Source: Cytidiella melzeri (lineage: Eukaryota > Basidiomycota > Agaricomycetes > Polyporales > Irpicaceae). From it: DNA of 64,000 nt. The stretch covers positions 1 to 64,000 of the forward strand of contig JABYQR010000087.1 of NCBI GenBank assembly GCA_022592445.1, written 5' to 3'. The notes under the pieces are model-generated. The model worked only from the letters and a program-made list of their open reading frames with translations. It was not told the DNA's origin and made no database searches. Each line of letters opens with the position of its first letter. The first letter of the stretch is position 1. Below, in pieces: positions 23,601-33,476 of this stretch. The position numbers and the translations under genes were made by a program.

Positions 23601-24502
23601 ACTTGGATACATTCACCTTGCTGACCACCTCTTCTTAGCATGTAAGCCCTACTATCAATGTGCAGTCAGGCCTAATACTGACAAGCACTTTAGCATTGTC
23701 GCCGTTGTGGACGCATCTTCTGCGATCGCTGTTCATCCTACAGGGCGCTCCTGGACCCGTCTGATATCGTGCACGATCCTTCATGGATGGAATCGTCTTC
23801 TGCTTCCACGTCTTCGCAGCGTGTCTGTCAGGCTTGTTACGAAGTGGTCACCGCCAGCGTACCGGACGGGCTACAGTTGCCAAGAACAGCCTTGATCGAG
23901 CGCATCGTGGTTGATCAAAGGCGGCTGACAGTGCAGAGTCCTACGAGTGGTCACGGTCAGACGAGCTCGCAGATTAGCGATTTGGCAGAGTCAGTTCCCA
24001 TTCATTTGTTATCCCCGTTACTTATCTGACATCGACATTACCATTACTGCTCAGCTGCCCTGTGTGTTTAGTCGACCTCAGGGACCTCGTTGGTGCTGTA
24101 GCCCAAGAGGCGCACCTGAAGAATTGTCTCGAAGGCGGAAGGGGTACATCGCCACAGACGGCAAAATATCTGGAATATGACCTTACGGAAGTGAGTGCGC
24201 TTATTGGCACAGAATGTGCGTATAGTTTCATTATGAGCTGCTTCACTGCTAAAGCGAATCACATCAGGTGTTATTTGCCTCGAGGAATTTACGAAAGGTA
24301 CGCTGTTCCTTGTACACCTTATGATTATCTTGCTGATGGTAGAGCAGGGTCTAGGGTCGCGAGGCTCAGTTGCCTGTGTGCTTTCCATGCTGGTGTGTTA
24401 CTCATGTTCTTCAAAAAACGTCCACTTCAATACTTACCGTAAACAGCGTGCCTAACCTCATGGCTGCAGCGTGGACGCAGCTGCCCTGTGCATGCCCGTT
24501 GA
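20648..24502 (+). CDS. Ankyrin-DysF-FYVE-C2HC-RING protein, putative endosomal E3 ubiquitin ligase
   Basis: Domains in order. (1) Acidic N-terminus with two FVYPG motifs. (2) Ankyrin repeats (about 21180-22000): [20 protein letters not shown], a [19 protein letters not shown] repeat, [38 protein letters not shown]. (3) A dysferlin/peroxin-like region: [23 protein letters not shown], then [15 protein letters not shown]. (4) An acidic linker with EEFYYPG. (5) [35 protein letters not shown]; the RRHHCRxCG signature binds PI3P. (6) C2HC finger CPVC..HLKNC. (7) A C-terminal [35 protein letters not shown], closest to the ZNRF type (CLC..H..C and CPxH). FYVE plus RING recalls yeast Pib1. FYVE is complete only if a 3-nt exon at 23639-23641 is included. 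The predicted role is ubiquitination on PI3P membranes (inference). It converges with the next gene, 198 bp away. Confidence 0.85.
23639..23641 (+). other. 3-nt microexon (one His codon) in the FYVE domain
   Basis: CAT lies between a canonical acceptor (CTTCTTAG) and a canonical donor (GTAAGC). The upstream intron is 23582-23638 (57 nt) and the downstream intron 23642-23693 (52 nt); each has its own CTGAC branch-point match and AG. Joining gives ACG CGG AGA-CAT-CAT TGT, i.e. TRR-H-HCRRCG. Skipping it leaves RRHCRRCG, one His short; retaining the second intron shifts the frame. Confidence 0.82.
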
Positions 24503-24700
24503 GTCTTACAGACGAAAGCCATTGTCGCTGTCCCGGCAAAAATAATCGACCCCCATTGGATATATAAACTATGCTCTTAAAAACATTATGCTACCCATAA
24601 TAGTACAACGGAATATTATATAGATATCGATACACTGTTTGATATCCACGGGAGATGTTGGGATCCTGAGAAAGATACATAGTTGCGCTGGGTTTCCCTT

Positions 24701-25736
24701 TCATCCTCCCTCCCGCTCGAAAAAATTGTTCTGTGGAATACGACTTTCATCGATACGGATAATCCCAGAGAGGTCATTGTAATCCGGCTCTATAATGTCT
24801 TGGCCTTTACGCCCGTCGTCTTGATCGTCGTCGAACCAATTAGCGGGATCGTCGTCGTCGGAATCGTCTTGGTCATCATCTTCCTCATCTGATTCAGTAG
24901 GCTTGTAAGACCTGCGGAAAAACGCCAGGCCAAAGCGTCAGCTACTCGTTTGCCGACGACAAAAGATGCAACTCACATGAAGGCGTATATGCGCGCTTCC
25001 TGCTCTGCCCTCGTTAATGCCCTCTCTCCGTGCAGTGGCAGACCCATACGCCGTCGCTTCTCCTCCTGTTTCTGTTCTTGCTCCTGCTTTCTTTGTTGAT
25101 CGAGTCTGTGAGCTTCTCGCTCGATTTCCATGGCTTCTTGGAAAGTGAAAACGTTGGAGTCGGTCCCTTCGTGCATGCGAGCCGACTACTCAACTAGTCA
25201 GCGATGTTCTCACATATAGACGAGAACGACTCACAAACTTGGCCAGCGCACGCTGTTTCGCACCTATAGGGAGCGGTTCTGGTGATCGCGGTAACTGCGG
25301 CTGATCAACGTGCATCTTATCATCTGGTGAATCCAGAATAGTGTTGTTGAGGAGCTTCTGTATGTTATCCACGCCAAGCTCGACTAGACGGTCTTCAATG
25401 GCAGCCTGCTCGGCAGATATCCGTTGCACATACGTGGAAGTGGAAGGCGTTCTGCGGGAACGGAGATTGATGGTCAGCGTCCCAGGAACTTGGGCAATAC
25501 GCAGCTCGATCACCAGCGCACAAGTCGTAGCATCAAGACACGTACGGCTCTTTCAGTCTCCTGGCATTGAACGCATGTCGCTCTTGTAGCTCTTGTATAG
25601 TCATGTCGGATACAGATTTCAGTTTCGGCCTTGTAGATGGCATGAAGACACTCCTGGGAGGTCGTGTGGAGGACGTTGGTGATGTCGACGTTGGAGACAT
25701 ACGTGCGTGTGTTCGAGTTGGCGATACCTGCGGCAT
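24701..25736 (-). CDS. Acidic-tailed coiled-coil protein of unknown function
   Basis: Not recognised. Exons join to MPQVSPTRTHARMSPTS (basic, Ser/Thr-Pro-rich), LKSVSDMTIQELQERHAFNA, TYVQRISAEQAAIEDRL and VELGVDNIQKLL (helical), GAKQRALAKF, then VFTFQEAMEIEREAHRLDQQ with a Gln/Glu/Lys/Arg coiled coil, RRRMGLPLHGERALTRAEQE, and a strongly acidic segment (SDEEDDDQDDSDDDD) followed by PANWFDDDQDDGRKG and GIIRIDESRIPQNNF at the C-terminus. The defined C-terminal motif suggests a conserved soluble, perhaps nuclear, protein. No catalytic motif is visible. The start was chosen at the first Met of the basic segment. Confidence 0.7.
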
Positions 25737-26133
25737 TGTTGTATGGACACGAACGAAAGGGTAGGGGATGGAATCCTGGTGAAGCTGGTGACTTCAGGTT
25801 GCGATATTTATACCATTCAGTTGAGGACGCTTGTTTGCCCATCAAATAAACATCCATTTCGGGCAAGAGATGTAGTTCGAGTCACTCTAAGTGCGTATGA
25901 TCTGCAGCACGTTCGCTAGCCAATGTGCATTCGCACACTGATGATGAGTACAAGTTCGGTTTGAATCATGCATATGCCAACAGTAGCTATCAACCTCAAT
26001 GTCTTAAGCCAGTCTGTGCCTACATGTCTTATTCACACGGATGAGACGAAACGACACAGCACACACCTACAAGGCTGCGTTTGGAATACAAATACATGAC
26101 ACAGACCAAGATTACATTTACAGCAAACATTCC
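25737..26133. other. Intergenic region
   Basis: About 400 bp, 5' of the acidic coiled-coil gene and 3' of PI31, both on the minus strand. No gene or repeat was seen. Confidence 0.45.
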
Positions 26134-27248
26134 TTATGAGAACATATCGTCCTGAGAGATGTAGATGTAAGTATATGAACAGCAGATGGGATATAACTGG
26201 CACTTACAGGTCCAGGAGGCATGAATTCATCATGATCCGGATCTCTCATATTACCTCCTCCTGGCAGTCCTCTGCCTACACCCCCACCCCCAAATCGAGG
26301 TAATGGACCGCCAGGGTGAGGGCCTAAACCTGGCCCTATGGGATCAAACCTTGCACCTGGAGGGGCGCCCATGGGTGGTAAAAATCCGTCTCCACCCCAT
26401 GGTCCGCGCCCTTGAGTGCCCGATCGCGGACCGAAGATAGGATGAGTAGGCCCGACCAACATGCCATCGTCGTCACCTCCGAAAAGAGGTCGAGGTGCAA
26501 ATGGATTACGAGGGAAGGGCTCCAAGTCCCTCCTTCCGACTTCCAGAGGATTTCTAGTTGGTATCTGCAGAGGTGAAGAGAAGTCCGGCGCCTCAGGGGG
26601 AGGAACAGGCTGTGGGTGCGGGTTGGAGGGACCAGGAACAGCGCGGGAGGGAGCGCTTTCGGCCACCTGCTCTGTGTAGCCATCCTTGCGCAGCCCTGGG
26701 ATGAGTTTCTGAACAATCACCATTTGGTACTGCGACACGAAGTCGGTGACTCGGTTGGAGGAGATGAAGCCATGAACTAATGGTGACGCATCCGCAGCAC
26801 TGAGATTGTGCGGGTAAAAGGATGGAGAGGTAAAATCGTTTGTAGATATGTCCAAGGATTCAGCTTTATCTGTCTGTGTGTACTTCGGTATAATGTGGCG
26901 TACAAGCCGTGGGGGTTTACGTACCTCTATAGCGATTGCGTTAATCATGGTACGAGTGCCCAGCTTCGATACTTTCAGCACAAATTCAAAGCTGCTCTGC
27001 TCGTGTTTGTACCTGAAAGTATATGATCCTGGTCCGTGCGAGTTCCACTCGGGTGGCAGTACATTATTTTCAAAAGTACGGGTTGTGGCATTGTCCTCGA
27101 CACCCACAAGTCGGAACCCCAGCGCAGTCATTGTGCTGTGTACCAAAGCCGCAAGGCCATCGTGCGATGACTGAAACTCCTGCTTCTCTGCTGGTAGGAG
27201 CGACGGTATCTTTGAAAGTAGAGCAGAGGGATCCAATATGTTGCTCAT
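26134..27248 (-). CDS. Proteasome inhibitor/regulator PI31 (PSMF1/Fub1 family)
   Basis: PI31 binds the 20S proteasome and helps its transport and assembly. The N-terminal FP domain is seen in the first 160 residues: the LAALVHSTMTALGFRLVGV region, LPPEWNSHGPGSYTFRYKH, EFVLKVSKLG. The C-terminal half is Pro/Gly-rich with the conserved RFDPIGPG motif. A final intron joins HDEFMPPGP to DDMFS; without it the reading would end with an unrelated tail. Length about 345 residues, near the family norm. It shares a 173-bp divergent promoter with PRP5. Three further proteasome genes lie at 47-51 kb. Confidence 0.9.
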
Positions 27249-27421
27249 GGTCGTCGTAGATGGTGGTCAGAGCTGAGATGAGAGGCTCGGGTTAATCATG
27301 AACTCCAGATCTCGATTGAGTATTCGGAACAAATAAGCATCAACAGATGTCTCTCTTCTCTCTGGCACGGTTGCTCGCCGCGTTTACCTTCTCCTCCTCT
27401 CATACCTGTTTCAGACTTCAA

Positions 27422-30400
27422 ATGGCGAGGCGTGACAGGTCATATTCGCCAGATACACCACATAAGAGGGTAAGACCGTCTCACCGCTCTTCACCACGGT
27501 CACCATCGCCGACCAGGCGCAGCCAAAGGCCTCCCAGATCGAGGTACGACGACGAGCGAGACCGGGACAGAGAACGCGAGCGAGATAGAGACAGGGATAG
27601 GGACAGGGACAGGTTTAGGGATGATAGGTACAGGGATGACAGAAGACGAGACTATCGTGATGACAGAAGAGACGAACGTCGCCGCTCAAGGTCAAGGGAA
27701 CGACGCGAACACGACCGCAAGCCGTCTCCTCCCCGAGCTCCTCCAGCAGAGAAGGACTCCACCCCCGCAGCTCCTGTTGAGGACGAAAAGCTCAAGGCGA
27801 AGCGTGCCAAGATTGAGGCATGGAAGAAGGAGCGTGAAGCAAAGAAGGCATTGGATGAAGCCAAGGCGAAGGCCATGGCGCTGGCCGGAAAGTCCGCACC
27901 TCGTGAGTGTTCCTCAATACCCCGTCAAATTCATGATTTCACACCACTTGATCCGATGCCCCTCAGCTATCGCCGCGCCTGCAAAGTCCGCAGGTCAGCT
28001 AAATCGTGCTGCTTTAAACGGTCTCGGCTTGAAGGGTCTACCATTAAAGCCCGACGTGATCAAAGCCGCGAAACTAACCACTGCTGCTGCTTTGGACGAT
28101 GCCGTCGAAACTAAGCGGAAGCTGGAGAAGCTTGACCTTCCTGAAGTCGACATGACTATGGCTGATGGGGAGGCTGGTGTCGGTGACCTCGAGGGTGGCG
28201 ATGATGATGATGATGACGACGCCGATAATATGGTACAGGAAAAGGGACAAGATGCGATGGACGAGGACGAGGACGACGTCGACCCGCTGGATGCGTTCAT
28301 GAGCGGCGTCAAAGAAGAGGTCAAGAAGGTCAACATGGAGGATATGAAAAAGATGACCTCGAATGGATCGAGTCGGGTACGACTCGATGAACAAGGAGAC
28401 GAGATTCCCGACGAGGTTGACGCGCCTGAACCCGACGAACTGGATACCACCGAACTCAACCCGGAAGACATCCTCGCGCTTGCTGCTAAGAAGGCAAAGA
28501 AGAAAGACTTGGCCATGATAGATCACAACCGAATTGCATATGAACCTTTCCGTAAAGAGTTTTATACTGCTCCCCCAGATATCACTGCTATGACTGACGA
28601 GGAAGCTGATCTATTGCGACTCGAGCTCGACGGCATCAAGATTCGGGGTGTCGATTGTCCGAGGCCTGCTACCAAGTGGAGTCACTTCGGTCTCCCGGCG
28701 AGCTGGTGAGTGCTATAGCTGTGTGTCACCAAATCTTCATCGACTCTTGCTATGTATAGCTTGGATGTAATCAAGAAACTCGGATATGCCGGGCCAACAC
28801 CGATTCAGGCTCAGGCCGTCCCAGCTATCATGTCTGGCCGGGATGTCATCGGCGTTGCCAAGACAGGTTCAGGGAAGACCATTGCTTTCCTTCTCCCTCT
28901 CTTCCGTCACATCAAGGATCAACGACCTCTTGAGCAGATGGAAGGACCTGTTGCTGTCATCATGACACCCACGCGTGAGCTAGCGGTTCAGATACATAGG
29001 GAGTGTAAGCCATTCCTCCGAGTACTGAATCTTCGAGTAAGTGCTGTCCCCGACTGATTGGTATCGTTACACTAAACATATCCGCTTCAGGCTGTTTGTG
29101 CTTACGGAGGTTCACCAATCAAGGACCAAATCGCTGAGATGAAAAAGGGCGCAGAGATTATTGTCTGTACTCCCGGACGTATGATCGACCTACTCACAGC
29201 CAACTCAGGCCGTGTAACGAATCTTAAGCGTGTCACATACCTCGTACTCGATGAGGCTGATCGCATGTTTGACATGGGTTTCGAGCCACAGGTCATGAAG
29301 ATCGTCAACAACATCCGTCCTGACCGACAAACGGTTCTGTTTTCCGCCACGTTCCCGAAGCAAATGGACTCGCTTGCTCGCAAAATTCTTCGAAAGCCTC
29401 TGGAGATCACTGTCGGCGGCCGCTCAGTCGTTGCGCCTGAAATCGAGCAGATTGTGGAGGTGCGCGAGGAGGACTCGAAATTTACACGGTTGTTGGAGAT
29501 TCTAGGCCAGACGTACAACGAGGATCCCGAATGCCGCTCGCTGATTTTCGTTGACAGGCAGGAAGCAGCAGATAATCTGCTTCGTGAGCTGATGCGCAAA
29601 GGATATCTCTGCATGTCGCTTCACGGTGGGAAAGACCAAGTTGACCGTGACTCCACCATCGCCGACTTCAAGTCGGGCGTCGTTCCTATTGTCATTGCCA
29701 CTTCCGTCGCCGCGCGGGGTTTAGACGTCAAACAGCTGAAGCTCGTCATCAACTACGATGCTCCGAACCACATGGAGGATTACGTCCACCGTGCTGGCCG
29801 AACTGGACGTGCGGGAAACAAGGGTACATGTGTCACTTTCATCACTCCAGAGCAGGATCGCTATTCTGTGGACATATACAGGGCGCTCAAAGCCAGCAAC
29901 GCTGCTATGCCGAAGGAACTGGAAGACCTGTCAAATGGTATGTCATGATTCCTTTACTTGTTCTAGAGCATACTGCCTAGCTCGTGTCTTTCCAAGGATT
30001 CCTTGAGAAAGTCAAGTCCGGTAAAGCCAAGGTCGCCGGTTCTGGTTTCGGTGGCAAAGGTCTGGACAGACTCGACCAAGAGCGTGACGCTAAAGAGAAG
30101 GCTGAACGCAAGGCGTATGGTGAGCCTGATGAGGAGAAGGCCGCCGCCGCTGCCGCTGCCGCCACGACAGAAGAGCCGACTGCAAAGGCTGCAGGTGGCG
30201 ACGACATGACGTTCGGTACCTTCAAGGTCGAGGTCAAGCGCGGCCCCGCCCCTGATTCATCCAAGGGCCAACTTGGGGTCGCAGGAGCTGCAGCCGCCGC
30301 TCGACGACTCGTGCAGGCGAAGGAAGAGGAGAGGCTTCAGAAGCAGCTTCGAGACGCGGAAGAAGCCGCTGCTCGTGCAGGAAAAGATACTCCCGCTCAT

Positions 30401-31006
30401 AAGACGGCGATCAGCGTCGTTGCGAAGCTCAATGCACAACTGCGTGCACACAAGCTTGTCGCTCAATCCCAGCTGCAGATGCATGACGATCCTGCGAAGA
30501 AATTGTCGGCCGATGCCACCGAGTTTCATGCTGTCATACCGATCAACGACTATCCTCAGAAGGCGAGATGGCGTGTTACCAATAAGGAGACTATGGTGCA
30601 GGTACGCGATGCATTGCATGGCGCTACATGTCCGGTTACATGCTGACTGACTTTCTGCTAGCTTATCGATATGACTGGGGCGTCAGTGACGAATAAAGGT
30701 CGGTCATTTGACTCAATAGTCATCGCCACATGTTGCTAATCTCCCGCATAGGTATCTATTACGAGTCGGGCAAAGAGCCTCCGTTCGATGGCCCGCCGAA
30801 GCTGCACCTCCTCATCGAATCTAACGAGGAGTGGAGGGTATGTGTTCCTTCGCGTCGCTGCGTGAGGGAGCGAGGCTAATATTCTCGTGTAGGTCGAACA
30901 AGCCGTGCGGGAAATTAAGCGGCTTCTCATCGAGGCGTCGGCCGCCGCGCTGCAGGCAGAGATGCGGAATCCCACTGCCACAGCCGGACGCTACAGCGTC
31001 GTGTAG
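27422..31006 (+). CDS. PRP5: Pre-mRNA-splicing DEAD-box ATPase PRP5 (DDX46)
   Basis: Prp5/DDX46 remodels U2 snRNP and proofreads branch-site pairing. The N-terminus is an RS/RD-rich domain (about residues 10-110) with a run of Arg-Asp dipeptides, then Lys/Ala-rich helices, an acidic stretch and the family motif DPLDAFM. The helicase core reads FGLPAS before an intron, then [89 protein letters not shown] and [10 protein letters not shown]. The C-terminal extension ends in a KH-like segment ([29 protein letters not shown]) typical of DDX46. The ATG at 27422 ([11 protein letters not shown]) is preferred over 27347, whose hydrophobic leader does not suit a nuclear protein. Confidence 0.95.
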
Positions 31007-31685
31007 GTTGCAGATGAAGTGCTTGCGCTTACGTGATCCGATGGTGTTTTTTGTCGTACTGCTTTAATTTACTTTCAGTAATCCCTCACAAGTCGTCTCG
31101 CTACAGTCGAGTATCATGATAATGCATAGCGTTCGTTCCCTGGTTTCACTGTACATGAAGATGTCCTATGCCAGTGACAATCTATGTGTGCTTCTCACCG
31201 CAGATAAGCGACACATTGTCAGATGCCAGACTACCGAGAAGAACCCTCGCGAATCCGCATACTATGTGTTTGCGTACCTGCTATAGCTGTAGGATTTATC
31301 TATCCGTATGGCGTGCGATGAATCTTGAGATTTTGAACACTATTACCGCCATACGATTTGGTGTTCTTGTTGGAGAATATTACGTGGCTGTTGTGTGCAC
31401 TTCCTTCACGCTTGTACACCTTGGTGTGGTCGAATGCGGATTCTGTCGCAGGATCCCAAGGTCGGGAGACGGGGCGCATTGTATGTGTTACAGTGGCTGC
31501 AATGTCATGCAGAGCATGGATTGCAAATCCTTGGGATTAGGCCATATTGCAATTTCCTTTGCCAGCAACTGCAGCGGCTCAGCGATGAGACACTGCTCCT
31601 CCCGGCACTGGACGCAGGAGGCTGAGAACGTCGGGCTACTGTGGAAAGTTGTGTGGGCATGGCGATTCGGATGAGTCTATTGCAC
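31007..31685. other. Intergenic region between convergent genes
   Basis: A 168-codon plus-strand ORF (31168-31674) is Cys-rich with no family resemblance and looks fortuitous. Nothing else was seen. Confidence 0.5.
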
Positions 31686-32917
31686 TCACTGGAGATCAAC
31701 ATTTGAGTCTGGACCACCAATGAACATGTCAAATGTGCCTTTTAGCTCCTCAATGTAGCCATCATAGTCCGCACGAATGAGAGACGTCTGTACATGTCAC
31801 TCCATGCCATGATTGATATGTATACTCATTCTGGGCTGCAGCGCACTGCTCCAATGCAACGCGATGACCAGCTAGGGGCTTATGCTCAGTACGTAGCAGT
31901 TGCTGAGAGGACGTATTGACTCGCGCTTGCTGCTGTACGAGGTGTGTATTTGTATCCTTTACCGGCGACGGCTTGCGAATATCAAATGACGCAGTTGTCG
32001 CCTTCGAAGAGTCCAACCAAGTAAGCTCGTCCGGTGTTAGACTTCGTTCATGCCACCCAGTGCTCTTCAACAGCTGCCGATAAGTTTGTGCGCCTTTTCC
32101 GACGGTCGGACAACAGACGAATAGCACACGTTTGATGTGATGCACGTCTCCATCCGGAGAAATGGCCTGAGGGGCGGGCTGCTGGAACGGGGTATTTGGC
32201 GCTGACGGAATGGGTGGTAGTGGAAGGTGGTGGGTGCGGCAGCTCCCTAGAAGTCCCGGAGGGAAGGTGACTGGCTGATGCAGTGACGTTGCGAACATAA
32301 CCACTGGTGGCTGTCGGACTTTCCATTGACCTACTGGCTGGCGGACTGCTTGGGCCTGGTTTACGATCCCAGTCAAACGACCGGTGCAAATGCACCGAGG
32401 AGCTGAGAAATATGTGCAACATCGCGACGGGCACCGGTCGTCGCCTCTGAGCTGTAAAAGACAGTCCCAATGGGTGTTGAACTTGAGAGGAACTCGAAAG
32501 CACCGCCGACCCTGCAGCGTTACCTTTGGGATGACTGGCTTGCGGCTGTACATCCTGCTGCAGGGCAGTGACACTGGAAGGGGATGGTGGCTTCTGCATG
32601 GCTGCCAGACGAATGTGACGCGGAGGTATTCGAATGATTAAGCGGGGTGTTGCTGGTGATGGCTCCTGGCAGACGCGACTGTCACCCGCACGGCCGCCAT
32701 GGGGAATGGACTCGGAGAGCCCTTCCACTGCCGACTGTTGCGCCTTTTGTGCAGTCCTGACGAGCGTCGGAGTATGCGACGCGGCTTCGTCACGGGTAGT
32801 ACGTGCACGCTTCCGCGTGAGCTTGGACTGAACATCATGTTTGGGTAGTTGGCATCGTTTCTTGCGTAGCTCATGCCTAGTACGTTTGCGCAGATGCGGT
32901 GGACTGGCACGGTTCAA
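31686..32917 (-). CDS. Putative basic, Pro/Ser-rich nuclear protein, unknown
   Basis: Tentative model. The N-terminus (MNRASPPHLRKRTRHELRKK, then KLTRKRARTTRD) is rich in nuclear-localisation-like clusters, followed by RLIIRIPPRHIRLA. Further down, coding character shifts to another frame: PPIPSAPNTPFQQPAPQ, PDGDVHHIKRVLFVCCPTVG, TYRQLLKSTGWHERSLTPDE and LDSSKATTASFDIRKPSP. A possible last exon reads TSLIRADYDGYIEELKG and then FDMFIGGPDSNVDLQ to a stop at 31686, but I could not find a canonical donor that joins it in phase. Boundaries and at least two introns are uncertain. No known domain was recognised. Confidence 0.4.
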
Positions 32918-33407
32918 GTTGGCAGGCGCTGTCGCGTACCATAAGTCAGATGACAGACGCGTGATGTTCTGAGGCTCTCACTGCAGAGAATTATTGTCAA
33001 CACTCGTATGACCCTAGTGACTTTGTGAAGAGTCGAACTTGAGAGAAGTAGGTTTCGCAGTCAAGATGGCAAGGGCGGTCTCTCATTGGCCAACGGACAT
33101 CGAGCCTCAACTCCTCGGTCAGCGCGGAAGCCAGGTACCAGGGCACAATCATCCATTTTGACGCCGAGTGCAAACTAAATAATGTTGACCTTGGTGTCGC
33201 CCCTCGTAATATTTAATTAAAACATGGTAGGATGCACGCCCAGAGTATGAGATACTACGCGTGGGCAGTGAGAGCTCGTTAATTCTGGCAGTTCTAGCAA
33301 GTTCGATAGCGGGCCGAGTCAGAGTGGCCGGGGTCTTGGTGTAATGTGCACATTGTGTGTGTGTTGACTAGTCCGTCCACTCGTCAGCGGAAAAGACGGC
33401 CCAGTCA

Positions 33408-33415
33408 CATAAATA
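33408..33415 (+). promoter_or_regulatory. TATA-like box of the MFS transporter gene
   Basis: CATAAATA ends 61 nt before the ATG at 33477. The rest of the 559-bp interval 32918-33476 shows no gene. Confidence 0.5.
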
Positions 33416-33476
33416 CCGACTATGCTCCCCCACATGAACATCACTCGCCGTCTTCACCACTGTCCGTTCCTTGACG

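Noticed and set aside
27995..28526. Minus-strand ORFs of 173 and 150 codons
   Set aside because: Antisense shadows of the acidic region of PRP5; low-complexity Ser content reflects GA-rich coding sequence.
31168..31674. Plus-strand ORF of 168 codons
   Set aside because: Cys-rich and without family features, no splice logic, between two convergent genes.
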